A DNA stretch of 64,000 bases from Calycina herbarum (taxonomy: Eukaryota; Ascomycota; Leotiomycetes; Helotiales; Pezizellaceae): contig LLEY01000032.1 of the NCBI GenBank assembly GCA_001414485.1, positions 248,001-312,000 on the forward strand. The letters run 5' to 3'. The notes below the pieces were generated by a model that ran no database searches, was not told the DNA's origin, and saw only the letters and a list, made by a program, of their open reading frames with translations. Positions 44,901-55,997 of this stretch are shown here, piece after piece. The position numbers were made by a program, and so were the translations under genes. Numbering within the stretch: position 1 is the first letter of the stretch; each line of letters opens with the position of its first letter.

Positions 44901-47900
44901 TCTTTTCGTCAATGAAACCGAGCTCCTGGGCAGATACCAAACCCCCAAGGAAGTTCACAGCATCCCGAGCGTGTCTTCTGAGGTAATTTGGCCCAACAGA
45001 GTGAGCATCAGTAATAGGACGACCCAAGAGCGGCGAGATCAAAGGAATGTTAGCCTTGTCGAATCGAACGAAGGAAGCAAGCTTCTCGAAATCATCCAAG
45101 AGAGGGTCAACTTGGGCTGAGTGGAATGCGAAAGGAACCTGAAGCTTCGTGCACTTGAAGCCTGCTTTTGAAAGTTGTTCTGCAAGATCAACCATTTCGG
45201 ATGCCTCACCAGCTAGTACAGTCTCCCGTGGACCGTTGATGCACGCGATGCTTAATCTGCCCGCCATTTCGGGAAGAGCCTCAGAGATGGTTTCAACTGA
45301 TCCCTGGATGGCAAGCATGGCGTGCGTATTTACAGTGCATTTCTCAACAAGTAACTTGGCCCTTGAACCAACCAGGAAAATTGTATCGCTCACTGAGAGC
45401 ACTCCAGAGACACAGAGAGCTGAATATTCGCCCAAGCTATGGCCAACAAGAACACTGGGAGTGATTCCCCAAGATTCCCATAAGCGAGCCATGGCAATCT
45501 CGAAGCAAACCATGCCAATCTGGACAAGGACAGGTGACAAATTAGACACATCCGGCTCACTTCTATCGATCAATGGTAAGAACGATGGGAAGCCATGGAT
45601 TTTGCTGATGCTGTCAAATTCTCTGACGTTGTCTCTGAACAAAGACGAGTTGGTATAGAGATCTTTTCCAAGCCCAGCGTAATGGGACCCTTGGCCAGTG
45701 AAAGTGAATGCAACCTTTGGTGGGGTTGGAAGAACAGGGACAAATGTATCATTCAACTTGCTCCTTAATGTTGCTTTGGCTTGCTCAGTGTCGGAAGCCG
45801 TTATGGTCATGCGCCAATTGTGTTGGATTCGACGAGCGGTGGTAGTGTAAGCAAGGTCTGAAATGATGGTTTTTGGGTTGGCTTCTAAGTAGTCAACCAA
45901 TCTAGAGGCGTTTCGGAACATTGCAGATTTGGACTTTGCCGTGACCGAGACAACATGCATTGGGCGAGGGTCAACACTAGCACTCTTGTACGCTGGGCCA
46001 TCTTCCAACAGGAGACCTGTGTTTCCACCAGCAGCGCTGAAGTTGTTGACAAAAACCCGGCGTGGCTGGCCAGCTCTTGCTCGAAGTGGAGTCTTGTGGA
46101 ACGCAATGTTGACGTTTCGCTCAGAGAGATCTTTGGGGAAGCCCTGGTTGATGACACCCTTGATTCCGACGTGGGGTGGAATTGCATTCTTTTGAAGCAT
46201 CATGAGGACCTTGATGAGAGCAGTCACTCCAGATGCAGCTTCACCGTGCCCGACATTTGCCTTTACGGCACCAAGGTAAAGAGGTTGTTCGGCACTTCGC
46301 TTCCGGTCTGCTGGGGCGAAGACATTTGTGACAGAAACCATTTCTGTGCCGTCTCCGGCTTGAGTTCCCGTTCCGTGCATCTCAACGTAGTCAACGTCAA
46401 GGGGGTCAACACCAGCTTTTCGAAGAATGGAACGATACAGCGCTTCTTGCGTGCCACCGTGGGGGTGGGTGATAGAAACAGCATCGGCAGAGTGATTCGT
46501 GGCTGATCCGAGAATGACAGCAAGAATGTTGTCTTTATCTGCTTGGGCATCCTCAAGACGCTTCACAATGATAGTACCAACACCGTCCGCTCTGCAGTAT
46601 CCATCTGCCTCGTTATCGAAAGTAGCGCATGGTCCTGTCTTCGAAAGGAATTGACCGCGACTCAGGCCAGCAAAAATGTCGCTGTTCGTCATACATGACA
46701 AGCCACCAACGATGGCTGTATCACAGTCTTTGGCCCATAGTGAAGTGCAAGCCAATTGAAGTGCTGCTGCGCTAGAAGAGCAAGCAGTGTCGACATTGAA
46801 AGAGGGGCCACTGAAACCAAAATGGTAATTGATTCTGCCAGGCCCAAAAGCTCTGACACCCCCAGTGATGAAATATGTGTCGACTTCCTGGGCAGCGTTA
46901 ATCTCACGCCAGTCATCAGAGGTTTGTCCGTAAAATGTGCCTATGCGGTCTAGTTTGGTCGAAGGAGTTCTGTTTGGTGTATAGCCAGACATTTCAAGAG
47001 CTTCGAATGCTGTCGAGAGTGCCATTCTTTGCATTGGATCTGTTTGGAAAGCCTCTCGTGGGGACATGTTGAAGAACCGGGGATCAAAAAGACCTGGGTT
47101 TTCAATCCAGCAGCCAAACGGTGTGTGACTTGTGTTCTTGGTCTTGCCTGTAGGATCAAAATGCGATTTGACCGGGAATCGGTCCTTTGGAACTTCTCTG
47201 TGAACAGAAAGTCCTTTCTCGAGAAGCTCCCAAAGTTTTTCATGGCTTGCGGCATCGGGAAATCTGCCGGCCATGCCAACAATCGCAAGCTTGCCAGTGC
47301 TAGAGAGTCCACTGCCGATATTTGGTGCGGAGTCATTACTGGAAAATGGTGCTCGTCGCAAAATGACTTCTAACTGGTTTTTTGTTTTGAGAAACTCCAC
47401 TACCGAGTTGGCGATGTCTGTTGGACCGATTGGAATGACCAAGCACCGGGAACCTTGGAGCTCTAAAAGTAGGGACCCATCTAAAATATTTTCGAGTCGC
47501 ACACATTTCGTCAGGATTTCGAGTGTGATCTGCTCGAACAACTCGAGTGCAGTTGAAGCATTAAAGGATGCGCCGGTGGAAGATATTAATTTGATGAAAG
47601 GTCGCGAGGATTTCAAGACTTCGGCGAGGCGGGAGTTACGAAGTCTTAGGATTTTCTCCACATGGAGATCTGGATGAAGGTGTGAGGCCTGGTAAGGGCC
47701 ATAAACGGGTAATGCCGCTGGCGTTGACGTAAAGGTCTCCGAGGCCCACAAATTTTTTAACGTAGATGGCGGCCCGCTGATTGAAATAGATGTTGGAGTG
47801 ACAGCACTGACATAAGCCTGGGCTGCAGGAGAAATACGCTGTGCAACTGTTAGAAAAGCTTTATCATGCGTAATCTAAAGATATACCTTTGACTCATTGA

Positions 47901-48510
47901 AGTCCAAAATGGACTTTGAGGTGGAAGCTTCATCATTACTTGAGATGGTGTAAGTCCAGGAGCTGGCATTGTCGCCATTACCGCCCAGCTGCTCCGCCAA
48001 AGTCGAAACATACGACCCTGCTCTGAAAGCCAAGAGGGTTGCTTGCACTGCAATGGGTACAAGAGCTGATAGAGATGATGCACACGATACCGCAGCTGCA
48101 GCGAACAAGCCAGTGCTTATGCCGATGAGGGAGGTATTATCGAAAGATGAGGAGTCCTCAGGAACCTTTTCGGCGCGACTGTAGTATCGTTAGCATTGAA
48201 ACATTACCAATGGGCAGAGATGGACGTACTCGAGGTAATGTGCTAGTTGAGTAATACATAACAGAGCACCTTCGACGCCTGCGTGCTTGATCCCTCTATC
48301 ATGATATCGCTCGTTCAAATCTTCGATACTGGCGAAATATGGAATCTTGTTTCTCTCCAAGTTTGACAGGGAGTAAACCTCTCTACAAAGAGCACTGCTC
48401 ACTTGATCAAGGAACGTCTTCGAAAGGAGACTAGGTGAGCTATGGTGACAAAAGTTGGCGAGGAATGAATATGCGTCAACCGAATGGTCCCCAAAGAGTA
48501 TGAAGGCCAT
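41972..48510 (-). CDS. Non-reducing polyketide synthase, SAT-KS-AT-PT-ACP-ACP-TE (DHN-melanin type)
   Basis: Exons 48510-48230, 48178-47887, 47838-42076 and 42022-41972 join in frame to 2128 residues; introns are 51, 48 and 53 bases. Domains in order: SAT (about 1-300); KS (about 370-790) with Cys544 in DTACSSS, His679 and His722; malonyl-AT (about 895-1205) with Ser992 in GHSLGE; product template (about 1290-1590) with His1321 and Asp1508; two ACPs with carrier serines Ser1675 (LGCDSLMS) and Ser1802 (MGMDSLMS); and thioesterase (about 1870-2110) with Ser1955 in GWSAGG. This layout matches the synthases that build tetrahydroxynaphthalene for DHN melanin from malonyl units. The SAT domain looks inactive: GxCxG reads GISTG (Ser115), and the YHA motif of the His reads YQA (Gln241). 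The T4HN product is inferred from architecture and neighbours. Confidence 0.93.
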
Positions 48511-49845
48511 CTTGCTAGAGCTCTCCGGTATTGGAGGTGATAAAAAGATAGAAACTCTACTCTGAAGTAATGCAGAAGACAAATAAGAAAAACGAGCGGG
48601 TTGGCATAATATATTAGTATTCGATACTAGTACGTCAAAATAAGACCAAGTCCAAGTATCATGAACCAGGAGCAACTTCCTTGAGACCGATGATCTCTGT
48701 GCTGGATTCACATGGCACGCACATACCTGGCAGTCGGGCCCGAGCCCATTCTATTGCCCCATGTTTCTAAGACCGAGACGGACAGGTGGGTAGATTGAAG
48801 TTGATGATCACTCTATACGAAAGGGATGATACGAGAGCAAGATTTCGGCGATAGAAACCAAGCCCCACGAAAGCTGTCATAAGCTCGAGAGCGTTTCAGG
48901 GGAAAGCTATTCGCTACTTGTCCGCTAGATGTTTCTCCGGCGGAGTTCCCCAAGCCACCAAATCACGAGAATCAACGACACTAGAGACCGAAAATGGAAT
49001 TTATCAGCGTGGGAGCTGGAAGGAGATGTTTCCGCTCGGAGGTCCTCAAACCAAATGTCCTCTAACCAAATGTACCAAATGACACGACTAGCCGTGAAAT
49101 AGTCTTCTGTCAGCAAGTAGCAAACGGTCAGTTCGACGGTAGGCTAGAGGCCTAGCGGTGGCTGTAGTAAGAGTAGCCTAAGTGTTTGCTCGTCGGAAAC
49201 ATTCAAACAAGCCTCATAGCGTATGCTACGGAGGGATGGCAGGCAGCTAACCGAATGCAGTAACATCACGTACTAAAGAGATACGAAAAGAGAAATCAGG
49301 GTTAAACTCAGGGAATGGTGGGTACTGGTGTTGGTGTTGTGGTGTTGTGATGATTCAGGAGGCGCGGGAGTCCGTGTAACAGCGTTGCAAGATCTTCGGC
49401 CCGGCTATTCAGGCGCGAGCTTGGCTTAAGACAACCGCCAGAACCGAACGAACCAGGAGTGCTATATAGGCGAAGTCTTGTGTAAGAAACAATCGCATCA
49501 CCGAGCCGTGCATAAGTTCAGCCCCGTCTAAGGAGCAATCCTGACGGTAATATCGATCCTAGGAAATGACTGAGTTGCGCCCGCATTTTTCATGTATCCA
49601 TAGAGCGAATAAATCAAACTCGTATGCTGCATTTGGAACCCACTAGGCCAGGGAGAACTCATAGCAAACCGTCCTTGCGGTGCCGTGGTCTTGGTGCATG
49701 CTGATTAGGTCGTGCGACAATTGATTATTCGGACTCCAGCCCCTTGGGATCCCTCGCGTGAAAATTGTCATGATCATATAAACAGCGGAGGTCCAACTGT
49801 GCCATCAATCCAGCCACAGAATATTGAGGAAAAAGTATTCACGAC
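48511..49845. promoter_or_regulatory. Divergent intergenic region between PKS and P450
   Basis: The 1.3 kb between the two start codons is likely a shared control region. I see no gene in it. I did not find a convincing AflR-type TCG(N5)CGA site by eye. Confidence 0.45.
49775..49783 (+). promoter_or_regulatory. TATA-like box of the P450 gene
   Basis: CATATAAAC lies about 65 bases before the P450 start codon, a plausible distance for a core promoter. Confidence 0.35.
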
Positions 49846-51736
49846 ATGGCCGCGTTCACGATCCCAATCCTTGCGGTTCTAGTGCTGATAGTAGTTGTAT
49901 ACCGATACTGGCATAGTAATCAGAAAGTGTTGCCACCTGGAGTGCGTCCTCTTCCAGGTCCCAAAGGTACATCACTCCTTCCTTCCATCCCCACCTCAAT
50001 ATACGTATCTAACAAAGCCTCGTCTTGAACAGGACTTCCCTTCATCGGCCGAGTGCACGATGTACCTAGCACAGCAACATGGTTGAAATTTTGGGAATGG
50101 TCGCAGGTCTATGGCCCGATTTACCAGATGGAAATTTTTGGATCAGTTCACGTTTGGATATCAACTGAGCAGGTCGCCAGCGACTTGATGGCCAAACGTG
50201 GATCCGTATATTCCGACCGACCAAAGATTCCAAATCTACCAGATAATCGGACAAGTGGTGACTACTTGCCGTTACTTGGTCGAAATGGTCAGTATAGAAG
50301 GAAATTTTATTCAATCGCCAAATCAAAATTCAACAAAGGACAGTATGCTAACGTGATATTAGACACCTGGAAGAGGCAACGGAAATTTGCCCATCATATC
50401 TTTACGCGAGCCAACACCGAATCGCAATACGCATATCCCACCCTGGAACGTAAGAGACTACTCCACGAGCTGTTGAAGAACCCAGCGGATTATGTTTTCC
50501 TCATGGAAGCTTATACTGGAAGGACAATCTCTCGCTTATCATGGGGCTCTGCTGCGCCAGCACCACAGTTGAAAATAGATGCTTTTGGTCTACTCTCGGC
50601 GATCAGTCCTAGCGGTGCTGTACCCAATGTCGTTGCATGGTTAGAACATTTGCCTGCGTGGTTGAGGTAGGACTTCTTGTTGTTTCCGTGCCAGTATCGA
50701 AGCTAATCCGAGGCAAAGCCCTTGGAAAAAGACAGAAAAGGCCCGACACGACGCAGAGAATGTGTTTTTCCGAGAGTCCTTGAACAGCGTTAAAGAGGCA
50801 GCATCGAAGGGAGACATTGATCCTAGCTATGCAAAGACCTTTCTGGAGGGCAGAGAGAAAGGCGGTTGGGAAGACGAGGAATGGTCGTATCTTGTAAGCG
50901 ATTTCAAATCACCAGTTCTCATTGCGAGTACTGATTTTCGAATTTCCAGATCGGAATGATGGCAATTGCCGGGGCGTTGACTATTGCAAGTCCACTGCAA
51001 TCCTACATTTTGGCCATGGTTCACCACCCGGTGTGGCAAACAAAGATGCAAGAGGAGATTGAAAGTGTCTGTGGAGAAAGGTGTCCGGAGTGGGAGGATC
51101 GAGAAAATCTACCCGTCGTCCGATCGGTCGTGAAGGAGATATTGCGATGGAGACCTCCAGTCCCAACTGGTCAGTCATACTTGTCCCCTATTTCTGGAAC
51201 AAATATTGACAACTTCTAGGTATTCCGCATCGTCTTGAAGCCGACGATATCTATGGAGATTACTTCATACCAGCTGGTGCCACAATCCACGCCCTCGAAT
51301 GGTAAAAGATTTGTTCCTTTGATGCTGAATAGTGCTAACTACTTTCAGGGGAATTTGCCGTGATCCAGAGAAGTATCCCGATCCAGAAGCATTCCGTCCC
51401 GAACGTTGGCTCGATCCTTCGTTTCCTTCATATCGTGAACCCCTCACGGAATTTCCGAATCTGAAAAACTACCACCAGTTCGGTTACGGTCGTCGAACCT
51501 GTCAAGGAGTCGAGATTGTTGATCAAGAGTTGTTTATTGTCATGTCGGGAATGGCATGGGCGTTTAATATCCAGAAAAAGAAGGATGCTTCAGGGAATGA
51601 GGTCAAGGTACCCTGGAACAAATATACCAGTTTGTTGATAGCGAAGCCAGATCCGTTTGAGTTCGATTTGACAGTTAGAAGCGAGGATAAGAGGAAGATA
51701 ATTGTGGAGAATGGCGAAACCGTAAATAATCTGTGA
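49846..51736 (+). CDS. Cytochrome P450 monooxygenase
   Basis: Seven exons, 49846-49966, 50033-50287, 50363-50666, 50719-50893, 50950-51169, 51220-51301 and 51349-51736, join in frame to 514 residues. An N-terminal membrane anchor (about 5-22) is followed by the PGP hinge (PLPGPKGLPFIGR). The ExxR motif is at Glu348-Arg351 (KEILRW), the PERF-like FRPERW at about 401-406, and the haem loop FGYGRRTCQG has Cys437 as iron ligand. It is an ER-bound haem enzyme that oxidises a small molecule, probably with a P450 reductase partner. In the I-helix the usual AGx(D/E)T reads AGALT (292-296), so the acidic residue is missing while Thr296 stays. It is divergent from the PKS gene, which suggests tailoring of its product, though DHN-melanin pathways need no P450. 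The exon 4 acceptor (CAAAG) is weak but is the one that keeps the frame. Confidence 0.87.
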
Positions 51737-51757
51737 GCTGTATGTCGATGGGTTGGG

Positions 51758-52460
51758 CTAAGAATGTGTTGCAAAGATATATAATGGGCCATGGCGTCGT
51801 AGCGAATTTGAATTCATATCGTAATTAGGTTCTTCAAAGATTTTTACTCCTGTGTACTGCAACACTGTGTTGTCTGCCTTGTGTGTCTCGCCTTCCCATT
51901 TGCTTGGTATCCTTGGCCCCTCGGCGTATTGTTTCCACTCCACAATCCAACATTTGTCGTATACGATAAGGGAGAGCCGCATCGTGCTCGATTCCCCATC
52001 GATGTATTGTGTATTGCTGATCACCTCCAGATTCACAGAACGGTGAAGTGGCAGATCCCTCCATAAAAAGGAAGTACATCACCCTCTCGTCGGGGTTCCG
52101 CCACCACCACTCCGGGGGGAGTTATGCTGTCGTGGACCAGCTTCGGGCCAGCCACATCTTCGGACTGTTTTGATTCAGGCAGTTGTACGAAGGCCTCATT
52201 GTGATAGGTGGAAACAGCATATGCTGTTGATATCTGGAATTTAAATCCAAGAAACTTGGAAGACCGTTGCATTCCCTGAACGCCAGGTTTGCCGAGAGGT
52301 GCTGACACTATCATGACCAACGTAGATATACGAGCACATGCTAGCAAAAGGGTTCGGCGTTCGTTATCGAGGGTTGCAATTTCGCAGATGGGGTTGGCAG
52401 AAGTGTGGTGTTGTCGAAATTGAAGGCTGGGGTTTCAACGAGGCTAGTGGGATTGGGCAT
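51758..52460 (-). CDS. Possible hypothetical gene, doubtful
   Basis: The minus strand has two adjacent frames that look protein-like: one around 52400-52070 (ICEIATLDNERRTLLLACA, then FKFQISTAYAVSTYHNEAF) and another around 52036-51758 (SLIVYDKCWIVEWKQYAEG). A short intron near 52060 (donor GTACTT, acceptor GGAG) could join them, but both signals are poor. The first frame has no ATG at its natural beginning, and a separate ATG at 52460 is in another frame. I recognise no family. It may be a degraded gene, convergent with the P450. Confidence 0.25.
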
Positions 52461-53020
52461 CGTTCATACAGACACACCTACATATTTACCTCGACAAAAT
52501 GATGCGATATCGGAAGATACATTGTAAAATCGCAACGTGATAACTTAACAACAACCAGTCGTAAAAATACACTAGAAATAAGAGTAGTGGCGCAAGAAGT
52601 TAATTTGTGCTTCTGAAATACGTTGGAAGTTTTCATCTTCTTCGCGTCGAGTTGTGTGTGTTGGTAGAGTAAAGTAATAGTGCCACTTATTTTATCCAAA
52701 AACAATTCATTCTTACTAAAGTTCCTAGATTAAAATCGATTCAAATGTTATTACTGAATAAAGTCATTCAGGTAAAGAGACTTGCACCAAAACGACATAT
52801 ACTTTTGTTTCAATTTCATTAGTGAACAAATTATTTAGATATAATTATATAATAAAGCTATTAAATAAGCTTTAGTTATATAGATATTATATAGAATACA
52901 AAGATATTGATTAAATTAATAGGGGGGTTTACAACAGCTCCAAACACCAGCCAGCTTTCACCTACATCGTTCTCACATCTCACACTTCACATATGCCTCT
53001 CTCATCCCCCACAAGCACAC
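52461..53020. other. AT-rich spacer, no gene seen
   Basis: The stretch becomes very AT-rich from 52690 to 52920, like other decayed repeat DNA in the window. Confidence 0.4.
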
Positions 53021-53602
53021 TCACATACCACCATCACCTAAACCGATATTCCAGTACAACGTGCTTTTAATCACCTCTTTGTCATCATCCTTCTCGTAAT
53101 CCTCCTCATAGCTCCAATCTTTCACACCTCCATCTCCATACTCCCTTCTCATCGCAGTCGCAACCGCTTCCTCGACTCTCTCTTGTATAAACCTCCGAGA
53201 CCGTGAACTCATTGATAGCTGAGAATCAGAACGGCGAAGCCTCAATTCTTGAGCAGGTAACTCTGGGAGAGAGTCTGCCTGATCGCCTTGAAATTGGGGA
53301 CTTTGAGATTGCAATGGACACGAGGGATTCATACCCGGCGGATCAGGATAACAAGGATCCATTTGCAGCTTAAGTTCTTCTTCAACTGAATTCTCAACTG
53401 GGGGAATTGGAAACTCAGTTGAGCGTCTAGAAGAATGAAACGGCACGAAACGGATACTACTACAAAAGAGGCATATGGGAGTGCGTTCGATAGAATGACA
53501 TATATGAATACTAGGCTCTGATACGAAGGAAAAGACCAAATTGGCCGTTTCTAATAGAGAGAGAGAGAGAGCATCTATATACAAGAGGACGGACAATAAC
53601 AA
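53021..53602 (-). CDS. Hypothetical acidic protein or exon
   Basis: The frame ends at 53021. Its C-terminal 110 residues look coding: Pro/Gln-rich (MDPCYPDPPGMNPSCPLQ), then a basic-acidic helix (RRFIQERVEEAVATAMRREY) and an acidic tail EEDYEKDDDKE. The N-terminal part of the open frame is hydrophobic and probably not coding. An acceptor-like CCCCCAG sits near 53400, so this could be the last exon of a gene whose first exon is the frame at 53689-53955. I could not find a donor that keeps the frame. No family is recognised. Confidence 0.3.
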   Translation of the reverse strand: MLLSVLLYIDALSLSLLETANLVFSFVSEPSIHICHSIERTPICLFCSSIRFVPFHSSRRSTEFPIPPVENSVEEELKLQMDPCYPDPPGMNPSCPLQSQSPQFQGDQADSLPELPAQELRLRRSDSQLSMSSRSRRFIQERVEEAVATAMRREYGDGGVKDWSYEEDYEKDDDKEVIKSTLYWNIGLGDGGM

Positions 53603-53688
53603 GGTCCGAACCTGACATTCCTAAGACCCGAACACGTATCCCATCTGGCACGTAACCTTGGCAATTTCCCATTCCTGATGACTGGCCA

Positions 53689-53955
53689 TCACAAAGAAGG
53701 CCTTGAAGGAGGTTCATCAATACTCTCTTCTTCTTCAAAAGAAAGCCCATTACGAACATTCAGAGTCCCCTTGACAGAGTAGATCCCATCGCACTTGAAC
53801 ATTGCACTTGTCCCGTTCATCTCTCTAATTCCATAAATTTCAACATTAAAAGGCTCGCTCTTCATAGGGTCAGGCTGCTGCGCAACCCTACGAGAAAGCG
53901 TTCTTTTGATCGTATCCGTAAAGGACCTCATACGCTGAATGGTAGAAGATGCCAT
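53689..53955 (-). CDS. Hypothetical small protein or first exon
   Basis: From ATG 53955 the frame gives 88 residues: a basic N-terminus (IQRMRSFTDTIKRTLSRR) followed by a segment that looks like a beta-rich fold (FNVEIYGIREMNGTSAMFK) and an acidic end. It may be a stand-alone small gene or the first exon of a gene continuing to 53021. No family is recognised. Confidence 0.35.
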   Translation of the reverse strand: MASSTIQRMRSFTDTIKRTLSRRVAQQPDPMKSEPFNVEIYGIREMNGTSAMFKCDGIYSVKGTLNVRNGLSFEEEESIDEPPSRPSL

Positions 53956-54009
53956 AGTGCTAGTAATAGTTGGCTTGCTGTGGTGTGTTTCTGATGGTTG
54001 GTGGTTCAC

Positions 54010-54544
54010 TAGTTAGGTTGCGCTTAGAAGTAATTAGTAAAATTTGTATTGTCGTGGTGAAGAATAGAAAGAAAAACTCAAGGGGAAAACTAGGAGAGAT
54101 ATAAACACAGTGTAGAGGCTGTTTAGATAAAAAACAGTAGGTCCAATTAATTAAAAAACGGACTGTTTATTTCTATATCTTGGAAAATCAATGATAAAGT
54201 ATAATTCCAACAAACTAACCTTTGAAGGAAATGAAGTGATTCTTTGTTAAAGTAAGAACGTAGAGGTACTTAAGACACAGCAATTTAGTTTAAGAACGAA
54301 ATAAAACACTTTTAATATTATAAATGGCATTTCAATAATCATGGCGAGGAATAGCGAATTAGACAATGTTATTGTTCGTTGGGTAAAATTTTCTTATATT
54401 AGGCGACGCTTTATTTCTAGCTATCTCTTTCAACACCAGTTGGGTAAATCCATCAAAAGCAGACATCTATACAAAGCAATTGTTAGTTACATCTGTGTTA
54501 GTTTGGTATAGCAATTGTAATTGACATGATTGAGTTCCACGAAA
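54010..54544. other. AT-rich spacer, no gene seen
   Basis: Non-coding AT-rich DNA between the hypothetical frame and the 3' end of the RING protein gene. Confidence 0.4.
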
Positions 54545-55997
54545 TTAATAAAATCCAGCGCCTCGATTGAACACGTTTGGATTTTGAGGCGTACTCGTAT
54601 AGGCCGAATCACGACCCACAGGCATGCCAGACAATGAACGTTGGGCAACTAACAGGAATCAGCGTGGAATAAAAGGTTGACAGAGCTTTTGACAGACCTC
54701 TCGATCTGATTTGAGGTCTACCTCCCATATTTGGAGATGTGCCCGCCCCGTTACTAACTTTCAGACCAGCACTCATACCATATCCAGCAAATGCAGATCC
54801 ACCAGCATTGTTAGGGTTGATGTTTGCTAATGGCCGTCGAGCTGAATGAACGATGGGCGTACCGGCAACACTATTCGCTCGGTAATTTCCGCTGCGTGGC
54901 ATGGCTTGTGGATTGTTGTTTCCAAGTGGTTGTCGATGAGTTGAGACGGATGGAATAGGGTGATTAACTTATAAATATTAGTTAGATGTGACGAAAACTG
55001 AGGGAGACACATACGTTGACTCGGCTCTTGCCTAGGCTCCTGACCATCATACCCATTCCAATTCCCCATGTTTTGAGGCGCGAGATTTGGCGGGTTACCG
55101 GAGCCTTGGTTCTGCGATATGGATGGCTGCTGACCGGAAAATAGAGGCGGAGGAGGTGGACGTTGGGTTTGGTCTACACTGTCAACATATCGATTTTCAG
55201 CTACCGATGCTTGAATCGAATGCTCAACAGCATCAGAAGCTGCGTTTTGGACATGTCCCAGCATTGAGCGACGCTTCATTTTGTCGAACATCTCTTGGGT
55301 TTGAAGGTGCTTACGAGTCTTCTCGCGGAAAGCATGACTGAGCTCCTCGTTCTTGTTTCTCAGAGAGTCCTTTTCAATCTGGAGGTCTAAAGAAATTAGC
55401 AGACGGAACAACACTTGTTGCAGCGTTCACCTACTTGACATTTGGGTGCGCAAACTCGAGATCTCCGAGTTGGCGTTGTGAATGATCTTGTCCATCTGGA
55501 GGTTCAACGCAGAATATTTCCCCCCAAGATTCTTCACCAGAAAGTCTTGATAAGTGCTAACACCAGGTCAATAAAGTGACTGCAGATGCTGGGCATATAC
55601 AGACATCTCTTGCGTCGCCTGGTAAGCCCACCAACTCAATGCTCTGCCCGCACACTCCATTATAATATTGGGGTTCAATCCGCTCAGAACGCTTGTTTTG
55701 TAGTCTTCGGTTGGATTGAGGTTTGTGACGACGACATCATCGGGATTTTTGAGCTGGCCATCGCATGCTGGGCATGTGCAAAACTGGCCATCGCGTGCGC
55801 CGTTGAGCTGGCAAGCATTCGAGCAGTCGATGCAGAAGACGTGACTGTCGAGAGGTTAGCTGGGAGCAGGGCAGGGTACAGAATAAGAATAAGTCGAAAG
55901 GCGATGGAGAGAGGACATACCTGCAAGTCGTCACAACGGCATGGCCACTGAGCTCCTTTCTACATTTCAAGATATTACATCTCAGGGTAAAGTCCAT
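54545..55997 (-). CDS. HEI10/CCNB1IP1-like RING protein
   Basis: Six exons on the minus strand, 55997-55921, 55844-55605, 55556-55435, 55386-55015, 54967-54698 and 54648-54545, join in frame to 394 residues. Introns are 47-76 bases. A RING finger opens the protein (Cys7, Cys12, Cys25, His27, Cys30, Cys33, Cys50, Cys53). It is followed by SVLSGLNPNIIMECAGRALSWW and a coiled coil (about 107-190, with DLVK-type heptads and EKDSLRNKNEEL), then a disordered Pro/Gln/Asn-rich tail. This order of RING, coiled coil and open tail is that of HEI10, an E3 ligase-type protein that marks meiotic crossover sites on the synaptonemal complex; Sordaria has a known member. It would act in the meiotic nucleus. 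The call rests on order and motifs; another CCNB1IP1-family ligase is possible. Confidence 0.82.

Noticed and set aside
43876..47677. Several plus-strand frames inside the PKS region
   Set aside because: They are antisense shadows of the PKS exon and carry no protein features.
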